Positions 34,764 through 42,415 of a stretch of 64,000 bases of DNA are shown piece after piece (the stretch's first letter is position 1; each line of letters opens with the position of its first letter). The notes under the pieces are model-generated. The model was not told the DNA's origin. It searched no databases and saw only the letters and a program-made list of their open reading frames with translations. The stretch spans positions 682,001-746,000 of the forward strand of contig NZ_JARJHT010000001.1 in NCBI RefSeq assembly GCF_029269745.1, read 5' to 3'. The position numbers and the translations under genes were made by a program. Source of the DNA: Polluticoccus soli (GTDB taxonomy: Bacteria > Bacteroidota > Bacteroidia > Chitinophagales > Chitinophagaceae).

Positions 34764-36281
34764 ATGAGTATTATTAGCCCGGCACTGAAAGGATTTATGA
34801 AATTGCGTCACAGCGCGATCGACAACTTCATGCTTAATCCCGTGGACACCCAGCTGCAGGTTTTTAACGACCTGGTAGGTTCCGCGCAGTTCACCGAGTA
34901 TGGCAAACAGTACGGATTTGAAAAGATCAATACTGTTGCCGACTTCAGAAAACATGTACCGATAAATGATTATGACACGCTCAAGCCATATATCGAACGT
35001 ATATTAGAAGGCGAACAGAAGATCTTATGGCCTTCTCCTATCAGCTGGTTTGCCAAATCGAGCGGCACTACAAGCGACAAGAGTAAATTCATCCCGGTAA
35101 GTAAAGAGTCGCTGGATGACAACCATTACAAAGCCGGAAAAGATGTACTTGCATTGTACCTGCGCCAGTTCCCAGATTCAAAAGTGCTGTCGGGTAAATG
35201 CCTCGTAATTGGTGGCAGCCACCAGATCAACCAGCTTAATGCAGATTCATTTTTTGGCGATCTGTCGGCCGTAATGCTGCAAAACATGCCGTACTACAGC
35301 CACGTAATGCGTACACCCGACCTTTCTATTGCCCTTATGGACGAATGGGAGCAGAAGATCGAAATGATGGCGCATACCACGATCCATGAGAACGTAACTT
35401 ACATAGCAGGCGTACCTACATGGACCATCGTACTCTTTAAAAGAATACTCGAAATATCTGGAGCCAAGAACATTCACGAAGTTTGGCCCAACCTGGAACT
35501 GTATATACACGGCGGTGTCAGCTTCACGCCATATCGTGAGCAATTCAGGCAGTTCGTTCCTACTGGCAACATGCACTACCTCGAAACCTACAACGCATCT
35601 GAAGGTTTCTTTGCGGCACAGGATGAGCTGGACAGCCAGGACGGTATGTTATTGTTCCTGAACCACGGCATATTCTATGAGTTTATGCCGATAGAAGAAT
35701 ATGGTAAAGAGCAGCCACAAACACTCGGCCTTGCCGAAGTAGAACTCAATAAAAACTACGCCCTGATCATAAGCACTAACGGCGGCCTGTGGAGATATCT
35801 TGTAGGCGATACTATACAATTCACATCGCTTAATCCATTCCGGATCAGAGTTTCGGGGAGGCTGAAACACTTCATCAATGCATTTGGCGAAGAGGTAATA
35901 GTAGACAATTCTGATCACGCAATAGCGGAAGCCTGTAAAATAACCGGCGCTGTCGTAAACGATTATTCTGCTGCACCGGTATATATGACCGGCGAAAGCA
36001 ATGGTGCACACGAATGGATCATAGAATTTGAAAGCCTGCCCTGCCCACTTGAGCAGTTTACCGAAGCGATGGACAAAGCGCTTCAAAAAGTCAACTCAGA
36101 CTACGAAGCTAAAAGGCATAAGAATATTGCATTGAGAATGCCCATCGTTCACGTAATGCCTAAAAACGGCTTTAATCACTGGCTGAAAGACAAAGGCAAG
36201 CTAGGTGGACAGCATAAGGTACCACGTCTCTCGAATGAGCGCAAGTACCTGGAAGAAATGATGCCTTATACAAAGCAATAA
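34764..36281 (+). CDS. GH3 auxin-responsive promoter family protein
   Basis: A 505-residue acyl-adenylate-forming enzyme of the GH3 family, whose plant members join amino acids to jasmonate or auxin. Visible are the ATP-binding SSGTTSDKSKFIPVS motif, YIAGVPTW, YIHGGVSFTPYREQF, the YNASEGFFAAQ motif, NGGLWRYLVGDTIQFTS, and a C-terminal HKVPRLSNER block. Bacterial members are common in Bacteroidota, but their substrates are not established. Cytoplasmic; no signal peptide. It follows lptB by 57 bases and converges on the next gene with a 3-base gap. Confidence 0.92.
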   Translation: MSIISPALKGFMKLRHSAIDNFMLNPVDTQLQVFNDLVGSAQFTEYGKQYGFEKINTVADFRKHVPINDYDTLKPYIERILEGEQKILWPSPISWFAKSSGTTSDKSKFIPVSKESLDDNHYKAGKDVLALYLRQFPDSKVLSGKCLVIGGSHQINQLNADSFFGDLSAVMLQNMPYYSHVMRTPDLSIALMDEWEQKIEMMAHTTIHENVTYIAGVPTWTIVLFKRILEISGAKNIHEVWPNLELYIHGGVSFTPYREQFRQFVPTGNMHYLETYNASEGFFAAQDELDSQDGMLLFLNHGIFYEFMPIEEYGKEQPQTLGLAEVELNKNYALIISTNGGLWRYLVGDTIQFTSLNPFRIRVSGRLKHFINAFGEEVIVDNSDHAIAEACKITGAVVNDYSAAPVYMTGESNGAHEWIIEFESLPCPLEQFTEAMDKALQKVNSDYEAKRHKNIALRMPIVHVMPKNGFNHWLKDKGKLGGQHKVPRLSNERKYLEEMMPYTKQ

Positions 36282-36284
36282 TTC

Positions 36285-37724
36285 CTAGCGTTTCCTTTTC
36301 TTCTGACTAACTGGCTGTTGTCTTACAACAGGCGCGACTTTTGCGGTACGTATGGGGAACTCAAACGCCCTTATTGCCGCCGATAGACGAGCTAGCACTG
36401 CGCTGTTGCGAAGATATAAGACGAATAGTGGGAACAGTTTGAACATGCCCCTCTTTGTCGTATTACCCAAGTCTACCCATGGCACTAGCGCTCCAAGCAG
36501 CGGCATTCCAAAATAGATGACGATCATACCATATATTGCAATCCTGGCTTCGGTATTGAACGATCTGATAAAAATGAGGTCAGATATTAATACAAGCAGA
36601 AACATGTAGATGAAGTATCCGTACAAACCGATATGCTGCCCACCAAAAAGTATGGTGTTGTTTATGCCTTTGATACGCTCGAAGAAAACAGGAATACGGT
36701 CGGCTGAAATGGCCATTTGCTGTTGAGCGTCGAAGGCTACCGGCATATAGTGTTTAATGAACACCCCCATCCATATATAATAGAACGCAAATGGGATAAT
36801 CATGAACATGCCGATCATACCCAATTGCTTGCCGTAGCTCACACTATTTTTCCTAAACAGGTAAACCAACAGCGGGCAAACCATTCCAACGAAGAGAATC
36901 GTTTCGCTGCGTATGAATGTTGCAAAGCCAAACATCAACACGGCAAAGAAGAAGTGCCCCATCCGACCCGACTCTGTATATTGAGCCAAATAATAATAAC
37001 CTGCAAAAAGCATTATAGCATTGCTATAATCATACAGGATCACATAAGTATATCCATATGGATCAGGCAAGGCTATAAAAAACAATAGCACCAGACCCGC
37101 AATGACTGGATGCAGTTTGTTGCGCAGAAGAAGATATAACCAAGTCAAGAAATTGAGGATAACGATACTCAACCATACCTGTCCAAACGGGTAGACTAAC
37201 AGCTTGTAAATTATCTGAAGATTCAAGACATAGGGAGGCTTCAGGTGATTATTCGTGCTTTCCAGGTTTACAGAAAAGATCGAGTTGATCATCGTATGCT
37301 CGCGCACAGTATATTCTGCCATAGCCTCTGCACCAGAAAGGATATCACGGGCATTGGGAGGGTAATAAAAACAACGCCATAGACTAGGTATCATTAGCCC
37401 GATAAAAAGAATAATGAAAAACAACTCGTATATGGGCGGCCACTTAAATTTCATGGCACGCAAAGCCGAAAAATCATACCTCCTCCATGGAGGGAAAAAG
37501 AACAATACCGTCGTGATACCGAGCGCCAGGGCAACAGATGCAGCAGTAATCGGAATAAACATCATTTGCAATAACAACGGGACTACAGAAAACACCATTA
37601 CGCCGCAGATATTGGAAACCAGGAATAGTTCCAGGGGCCGATGTTTAATATTGAACATGCTAACCAACCCGCGGCCAGTCAAAAATTGAGCAACAATCAA
37701 AAAGGTCAATCCAAAAATGTTCAT
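36285..37724 (-). CDS. Multi-pass membrane protein, possible GT-C glycosyltransferase
   Basis: A 479-residue protein with about ten hydrophobic helices, for example IYELFFIILFIGLMIPSLW, VIAGLVLLFFIAL and LGMIGMFMIIPFAFYYIWM, and a basic tail (RQQPVSQKKRKR). A soluble loop of ~70 residues after helix 4 (PPNARDILSGAEAMAEYT ... NNHLKPPYVLNLQ) has the layout of GT-C lipid-sugar transferases, but no confirmed catalytic motif was found. It is 7 bases downstream of a 160-residue membrane-anchored gene, so they are probably one unit with a shared envelope role. Confidence 0.8.
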   Translation of the reverse strand: MNIFGLTFLIVAQFLTGRGLVSMFNIKHRPLELFLVSNICGVMVFSVVPLLLQMMFIPITAASVALALGITTVLFFFPPWRRYDFSALRAMKFKWPPIYELFFIILFIGLMIPSLWRCFYYPPNARDILSGAEAMAEYTVREHTMINSIFSVNLESTNNHLKPPYVLNLQIIYKLLVYPFGQVWLSIVILNFLTWLYLLLRNKLHPVIAGLVLLFFIALPDPYGYTYVILYDYSNAIMLFAGYYYLAQYTESGRMGHFFFAVLMFGFATFIRSETILFVGMVCPLLVYLFRKNSVSYGKQLGMIGMFMIIPFAFYYIWMGVFIKHYMPVAFDAQQQMAISADRIPVFFERIKGINNTILFGGQHIGLYGYFIYMFLLVLISDLIFIRSFNTEARIAIYGMIVIYFGMPLLGALVPWVDLGNTTKRGMFKLFPLFVLYLRNSAVLARLSAAIRAFEFPIRTAKVAPVVRQQPVSQKKRKR

Positions 37725-37731
37725 GAGATAC

Positions 37732-38214
37732 TTATTGGGCTGAATTAGTTTTATACAATTGCAATATTTCCTTTATCCCTTCCTGGTTCTTTACTCTGGC
37801 AATGTTCAGCGTCCCCCTGCTGTCAAAAACCAACGCCAGGTTTGCCTTGAGTACATCTGTGCTGATAGGCTGTACAGATTTAAGGCCAGTATAATAATAA
37901 AAAACGATCGGCTCCGGGAACGTCACATCGATCCCAAAACGTTTCACATAATCCTTTGGCGGAAGAAGAACGATAGGCTCTTCTTTCATATTCCACGATT
38001 TGATCATTTTTTGAACTGCCAGTGAGGCATTGTATGGCGCCCCAAGCCTATATACCCGACGCTCTTCCAGCGACATCATATCCATTTCATCGTGGATCTT
38101 GTCTGTAAAGTTGAGTACGCGATCGTTTAACCAGGTCTTATTACCCGGCATATTGAAAAAGATCAATACGGAGAAAAGGCTTAGCAGCAGCAAGAGCAGT
38201 TGTCTAGGATTCAC
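37732..38214 (-). CDS. Hypothetical membrane-anchored protein, 160 residues
   Basis: An N-terminal signal anchor (LLLLLLSLFSVLIFFNM) followed by a soluble domain with RVYRLGAPYNASLAVQKMI, PIVLLPPKDYVKRFG and a VFYYYTGL strand. No family is recognised. It directly precedes the 479-residue membrane protein (7 bases) and follows engB by 57 bases on the same strand. Probably faces the periplasm and partners with the downstream protein. Confidence 0.78.
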   Translation of the reverse strand: MNPRQLLLLLLSLFSVLIFFNMPGNKTWLNDRVLNFTDKIHDEMDMMSLEERRVYRLGAPYNASLAVQKMIKSWNMKEEPIVLLPPKDYVKRFGIDVTFPEPIVFYYYTGLKSVQPISTDVLKANLALVFDSRGTLNIARVKNQEGIKEILQLYKTNSAQ

Positions 38215-38271
38215 GTTACGCTTTGAAAAATAAAAATAGTAAAAAACGCGCTTTAATCAATGCCAGCGCGG

Positions 38272-38889
38272 TTATTGGCCCGCCGATTCCTCTTTAAATT
38301 GTTCATTCAACTCTTCGATGAATGAAAGCATTTCTTTGCGTCCATGAAACTTTTCAGCGCTGGTAACAAAGGTTCGCGGAATGAACTCCCATTCTTTCTT
38401 CATTTCCGTGACAAAGGTGCGTACATTTTTAGCCACTTCGCGCTGGGTGCTTTTATCAGCCTTTGTAAATGCCAGATTGAAAGGCACCCCCCATTCGCCC
38501 AATTTGCGTAAGAATTCAAGGTCTATCTGTTGCGGATCGTGGCGGCTGTCCAGCAGCACAAATACGGTCATCAGGTTTTCCCGTTGTTTCAGATAGTTCT
38601 CGATCATTTTGCTCCAGCTGGCACGTTGAGTCTGCGACACCTTTGCATAACCATACCCCGGAAGATCCACCAGGTACCAGTCGTCGTTGATGATAAAATG
38701 GTTGATCAATTGGGTTTTCCCCGGGCTGCCGGAGGTTTTGGCCAGTTTTGAGTGGTTGGTGAGCATATTGATAAGTGAGGATTTTCCCACATTTGATCTG
38801 CCGATAAATGCGTATTCAGGTTTATCGGGCTTAGGACAACCTTCCACTTTAGGACTACTTATCAAATATTTAGCCGAACGTATTTCCAT
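38272..38889 (-). CDS. engB: Ribosome biogenesis GTP-binding protein YihA/YsxC
   Basis: A 205-residue GTPase needed for assembly of the large ribosomal subunit. G1 GRSNVGKSS (30-38), G2 region KTQLINHF, G3 DLPGYGYAKV, G4 TKAD and G5 SAE are all present in order. EngB lacks extra domains and this length is normal. It is divergent from menG/ubiE, with 27 bases between the starts. The minus-strand promoter must lie partly within the neighbouring gene. Confidence 0.95.
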   Translation of the reverse strand: MEIRSAKYLISSPKVEGCPKPDKPEYAFIGRSNVGKSSLINMLTNHSKLAKTSGSPGKTQLINHFIINDDWYLVDLPGYGYAKVSQTQRASWSKMIENYLKQRENLMTVFVLLDSRHDPQQIDLEFLRKLGEWGVPFNLAFTKADKSTQREVAKNVRTFVTEMKKEWEFIPRTFVTSAEKFHGRKEMLSFIEELNEQFKEESAGQ

Positions 38890-38903
38890 TAATTAGCTTG
38901 GTG

Positions 38904-38911
38904 TACTTTTG
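38904..38911 (+). promoter_or_regulatory. -7 element before menG/ubiE
   Basis: TACTTTTG fits TAnnTTTG and ends only 5 bases before ATG 38917, so the transcript is predicted to be leaderless. Confidence 0.45.
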
Positions 38912-38916
38912 CAGCA

Positions 38917-39669
38917 ATGCAGTTAGACGATCAATCAAATCCGGCAGCAAAGATACTTCCGGATGCCCAGTCAAATTTAAGTAAGAAAGAACAAGTTGCT
39001 GAAATGTTCAACAACATTGCCAGCAAATACGATTTTCTGAATCATTTTCTTTCGATGGGTATTGATCGCGGCTGGCGGAAAAAGGCCATTGCAGAGATAG
39101 CTCAGATACGCCCCAAACACATATTAGATGTTGCTACAGGTACAGGAGACCTTGCCATAGCTGCATCTAAGATCGGCCCGCAAAAAATAACAGGTATCGA
39201 TATTGCGGAACAGATGCTCGAGGTCGGCCGGAAGAAGATCGCAGAAAAGAACCTGGATAAGATCATCCAACTGCAAAAAGGCGATAGCGAGGCGTTGCCT
39301 TTCAGCACCGACGGTTTTGACGCCGTCATTTGCGCCTACGGCGTGCGTAATTTCGAGCATCTGGAAGTCGGACTAGCTGAAATGAGCCGCGTAATGCGCC
39401 CGGGTGGCAAACTGGCGATACTTGAATTCTCCAAGCCCAAGACCTTCCCGGTAAAACAATTATTCAGCTTTTATTTCAAATACATACTGCCAGCTCTGGG
39501 CAAAATGGTATCCAAACATAGCCGGGCGTACACTTACCTCAATGAATCAGCCATGGCATTCCCGGAAGGCAAAGTGTTTTGCCAGACGCTGGAACGATGT
39601 GGGTTTAAAAACGCAAAAGCGCGGCCACTCACTTTAGGAATAACCACGCTATATACCGCTACTAAATAG
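38917..39669 (+). CDS. ubiE: Demethylmenaquinone methyltransferase (MenG/UbiE)
   Basis: A 250-residue SAM-dependent methyltransferase for the last step of menaquinone synthesis. It carries AEMFNNIASKYDFLNHFLSMG, the SAM motif LDVATGTGDLAI, GIDIAEQML, DAVICAYGVRNFE, and the C-terminal segment ESAMAFPEG. The ~30 residues before the family core form a polar extension. Bacteroidota use menaquinone, so MenG activity is the probable role. The predicted transcript begins at or near the ATG. Confidence 0.95.
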   Translation: MQLDDQSNPAAKILPDAQSNLSKKEQVAEMFNNIASKYDFLNHFLSMGIDRGWRKKAIAEIAQIRPKHILDVATGTGDLAIAASKIGPQKITGIDIAEQMLEVGRKKIAEKNLDKIIQLQKGDSEALPFSTDGFDAVICAYGVRNFEHLEVGLAEMSRVMRPGGKLAILEFSKPKTFPVKQLFSFYFKYILPALGKMVSKHSRAYTYLNESAMAFPEGKVFCQTLERCGFKNAKARPLTLGITTLYTATK

Positions 39670-39675
39670 CTTTTA

Positions 39676-40941
39676 TTATTTCATTACCAACTGCACCGTG
39701 TGCCTCGTTTTCTGCTCCAGCAGAATATAGCGGCTCTTTGTCAGATCAAATATGATCTCAGGAGTATGATGTCGGATGGTCAGCAGCTCAACATTCTCAT
39801 TGCTCAGTACATCATAGTGCTCGCTTAGCGCCTCTATTAGCTTACGTGCATTGTCTTCTTTATTATCGATACAAGCTACAAAGCTGATAGCAGCATTCTG
39901 AATAAGATTGACCTTAACTTTCAAACCGTGGATGATGCGATATAGTTCGCTCAGGTTATCTTCTGTGATGAACGAGAAGTCCTTAGTAGTAACCTGCAGT
40001 AGTATCTGGTTTTTCTTCAGTACGATCAGCGGCGGATAGAAAATGCTGTTCACTTCATTTTTTATCACCGTGCCTTTCAGATTCTTATCGAGGAAGCATT
40101 TTACATACAACGGAATACCGTTGTTCTGCAAAGGCTTGATGGTTTTCGGGTGTATCACCTGTGCGCCGTAGAATGCCATCTCGATCACTTCGTGATAAGT
40201 GATGGCTTCTATCTTCACGGTATTGGGGAACAGTTTAGGATCGGCATTTTGTAAGCCTTCTACGTCTTTCCATATAGTAACACCTTCACCTTTCAGCATC
40301 GCAGCCAACATTGCAGCCGTATAGTCAGAACCTTCACGACCAAGCGTTACCGATGCGTTATCAGCAGTAGACCCGATAAAACCTTGGGTGATCACATTCT
40401 TGCCTGCCTTCAGAAGCTCCCCAATCACTTGCTCGGCCTGTTTTTGCGAATAGCCCCAGTCAACCCTTGCATCGCGGTAGGTATCATCTGTGCGGATTAC
40501 GTCGCGAACATCAACCCACTCAAAATTTTGTCCTTGTTGTTGCAGATAGAAAGCAAATATGCGGGTGGATAAAAGCTCACCAATACCCACTATCTGGTCG
40601 TAGCTGTAATCATATTTATCAGCGGTAGCCTCGTCAATTGCCCATTGCAACTCTGTAAAGAAAACATTTAGTGCCTTTGCTGCATCTGCATACACCTGAT
40701 CGTTCAATAACGCCTTAGCATAATCCAGGTGATCAAGCTCCAGTACATGGGCCAATTCATGAGCTTGCTGTTTTCGGTCGCCACAAGCTGCAGCTACAAT
40801 AGCTTCCAGCGCATTCGTCGTTTTACCCAGCGCTGATACTACCATGATCAGCGATTCTTTATTACCCTCAATGATGGGCATCAAAGCTTGTAGGCGGTCG
40901 GGCGTTGCGATAGACGCACCACCAAATTTGTAAACCTGCAT
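39676..40941 (-). CDS. Aspartate kinase
   Basis: A 421-residue monofunctional aspartokinase that phosphorylates aspartate, the first step toward lysine, threonine, methionine and diaminopimelate. It begins YKFGGASIATPDRL (family KFGG), contains VVSALGKTTNAL, GELLSTRI, TLGREGSDYTAA and VEGLQNADPKL, and ends in an ACT-type region (VKVNLIQNAAISFVACID). It is 19 bases downstream of an aminotransferase gene, and both are likely transcribed from the promoter at 42381-42411 under the attenuator. Feedback by lysine or threonine is plausible from the ACT domain but is not demonstrated. Confidence 0.95.
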   Translation of the reverse strand: MQVYKFGGASIATPDRLQALMPIIEGNKESLIMVVSALGKTTNALEAIVAAACGDRKQQAHELAHVLELDHLDYAKALLNDQVYADAAKALNVFFTELQWAIDEATADKYDYSYDQIVGIGELLSTRIFAFYLQQQGQNFEWVDVRDVIRTDDTYRDARVDWGYSQKQAEQVIGELLKAGKNVITQGFIGSTADNASVTLGREGSDYTAAMLAAMLKGEGVTIWKDVEGLQNADPKLFPNTVKIEAITYHEVIEMAFYGAQVIHPKTIKPLQNNGIPLYVKCFLDKNLKGTVIKNEVNSIFYPPLIVLKKNQILLQVTTKDFSFITEDNLSELYRIIHGLKVKVNLIQNAAISFVACIDNKEDNARKLIEALSEHYDVLSNENVELLTIRHHTPEIIFDLTKSRYILLEQKTRHTVQLVMK

Positions 40942-40960
40942 TTTTCTGCTTGTGTGTTTA

Positions 40961-42235
40961 TTACTGATTTGAATATTGAAGTTGAAGTTGCGACAGAGCT
41001 TTGTCGAGCTTGCCGATAACGACGTCGATATCTTCTTTGCGGCATGTGCCTACGCTCAGCCTGTACCATGGCGACTGCCTGTTGGCACCGAATGCATAGA
41101 AAGGCACTACTGCAAACCCAGCTTCGCTCAACAAATATTGAGTCACCTGCGCCTGGTCTTCAAGCACTTTGCCATTAAAACTGCTACCAGTCAAATCGAT
41201 TTTGATGGTCAGGTAGAGACCAGCTTGTGGTGTCACAGCATCTACAGGATAACCTTTTTCTTTCAGCTTCACGAAGCCATCGTATATCCTGTTGAGGCGT
41301 TCGCTCAACTCGGCGCCGAGGTTTGACAAGTATTTGTTCACTGCTTCGGTTTGCACGAGATAGTGTGCGGTAGCCAGTTGCTCAGCCATAGGAGCCCAGG
41401 CACCTATATGGCTCAGCAAGGCTTTGATCTTGGCGATCACTTTAGCGGGACCAAGGGACCAACCTACACGGACACCTGTTGCAGCAAAAGCCTTAGAGAT
41501 ACCATCTACAAAAATCGTATACTCTTTCATTGCCGGCCTGAGCGATACAGGATTGTAATGCACAGTTTCGCCGTAGGTAAGCGTAAAGTACATCTGGTCG
41601 AACATTACGTACAGCTTCTTCTCATTGTCGCCACGCGATGCATTTTCTGCAATCACCATATCGCACATCTGTTCCAGCTCTTCCTTGTTCATTGTAGTTC
41701 CGGTAGGATTCTGCGGTGTGCACAAACACAATAGCGTGGCACCTTTGATATGCGGCTTGATATCCGAAGCCAGCGGCATAAAGTTGTTTTGAGGTAGTGC
41801 TTCTATTACGCAATGCTCGCCACCATTCATGTGTACATAATGGTTGTTGTTCCATGACGGCACGGCATAGATCACTTTATCTCCTTTATCGACGAGCGTT
41901 TTGAATATCGAATAGATAAGAGGACGACCACCGCTGGCGATCTGTATCTCATCGATACCGTATTCGATTCCCTCATGCTCCCTGATGAAAGCGCTAACAG
42001 CGTTCCTGAGCTCCAGCAAACCATCGCCGGGAGGATAGTTGGTATGCTTGTCGCGATAAGCCTTAACGATCTCTTCTTCCAGCTCGGCAGGTATCGGGAA
42101 TATCTGCGGATCGAAATCACCAATGGTGTAGTTATAGATCTGCTCACCACTACGTATGCGGGCGCTGATCTCGTTACCAAGCTTTACAATTTCAGATCCT
42201 ATCAGGCTCTCGGCCAGTTCGCTTAATCGGCTCAT
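40961..42235 (-). CDS. Class I/II pyridoxal phosphate aminotransferase
   Basis: A 424-residue fold-type I aminotransferase, probably aspartate-type. Landmarks are YTIGDFDPQIFPIP, YPPGDGLLELRNA, the NPTG loop (CTPQNPTGTT), PLP-lysine Lys248 in DGISKAFAATGVRVGW and the C-terminal arginine in YRLSVGTCRKED. Its pairing with aspartate kinase suggests it makes aspartate or handles an intermediate of the aspartate pathway; an LL-diaminopimelate aminotransferase role is less likely because the family-specific start is absent. ATG 42235 is 25 bases after the attenuator T tract. Confidence 0.9.
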   Translation of the reverse strand: MSRLSELAESLIGSEIVKLGNEISARIRSGEQIYNYTIGDFDPQIFPIPAELEEEIVKAYRDKHTNYPPGDGLLELRNAVSAFIREHEGIEYGIDEIQIASGGRPLIYSIFKTLVDKGDKVIYAVPSWNNNHYVHMNGGEHCVIEALPQNNFMPLASDIKPHIKGATLLCLCTPQNPTGTTMNKEELEQMCDMVIAENASRGDNEKKLYVMFDQMYFTLTYGETVHYNPVSLRPAMKEYTIFVDGISKAFAATGVRVGWSLGPAKVIAKIKALLSHIGAWAPMAEQLATAHYLVQTEAVNKYLSNLGAELSERLNRIYDGFVKLKEKGYPVDAVTPQAGLYLTIKIDLTGSSFNGKVLEDQAQVTQYLLSEAGFAVVPFYAFGANRQSPWYRLSVGTCRKEDIDVVIGKLDKALSQLQLQYSNQ

Positions 42236-42259
42236 GCTGTTGTTTAAGTTTCCTGAATC

Positions 42260-42291
42260 AAAAAAAGCTTACCATTCCATGGTAAGCTTTT
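42260..42291 (-). terminator. Attenuator terminator (segments 3 and 4)
   Basis: On the minus strand AAAAGCTTACCAT (42291-42279) and ATGGTAAGCTTTT (42275-42263) form a perfect 13-bp stem with a 3-base loop, followed by T. It sits between the leader peptide and the aminotransferase gene. Confidence 0.85.
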
Positions 42292-42339
42292 GAGTATTTG
42301 CATATCTACATAACAATCAATGCCTACCTGTTGGGTAAG
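42281..42339 (-). promoter_or_regulatory. Attenuator pairing segments 1, 2 and 3
   Basis: Segment 1 CTTACC (42339-42334) can pair with segment 2 GGTAGG (42328-42323, 6 bp, one G-T, 5-base loop). Segment 2 GGTAGGC (42328-42322) can instead pair with GCTTACC (42287-42281, 7 bp, one G-T) inside the terminator arm. The two options are mutually exclusive and 2:3 breaks the terminator, which is the classic attenuator switch. The leader stop codon lies in segment 2. Confidence 0.6.
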
Positions 42340-42371
42340 TGTTTCTTAGACTTATGTAGCTTTCGTGTCAT
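42324..42371 (-). CDS. Leader peptide of the aspartate kinase operon (lysine-rich)
   Basis: A 15-codon frame reading MTRKLHKSKKHLPNR then TAG. Four of fifteen codons are lysine (AAG, AAG, AAG, AAA), and two adjacent lysine codons (42347-42342) sit just before pairing segment 1. The ATG is only ~10 bases after the -7 box, so the mRNA is almost leaderless. A ribosome waiting at Lys9-Lys10 would cover segment 1 and free segment 2, favouring read-through; a ribosome reaching the TAG would cover segment 2 and favour termination. Lysine sensing fits the product, the first enzyme of lysine synthesis. The peptide itself probably has no other function. Confidence 0.6.
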   Translation of the reverse strand: MTRKLHKSKKHLPNR

Positions 42372-42380
42372 TTTGTGGCG

Positions 42381-42411
42381 CAAAAGTAGGAAAGTTTCCT
42401 TTATGACCAAA
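42381..42411 (-). promoter_or_regulatory. Promoter of aminotransferase-aspartate kinase operon
   Basis: On the minus strand TTTG (42411-42408), a 19-base spacer, then TACTTTTG (42388-42381): a full match to the Bacteroidota consensus. It lies just after the ostA-like stop. Confidence 0.7.
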
Positions 42412-42415
42412 AAAA

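Noticed and set aside
42263-42291. Hairpin taken only as the ostA-like gene terminator
   Set aside because: It lies 125 bases after that stop, beyond a full-consensus promoter and a lysine-rich leader with a matching antiterminator, so an attenuator explains more. It may still also stop read-through from ostA.
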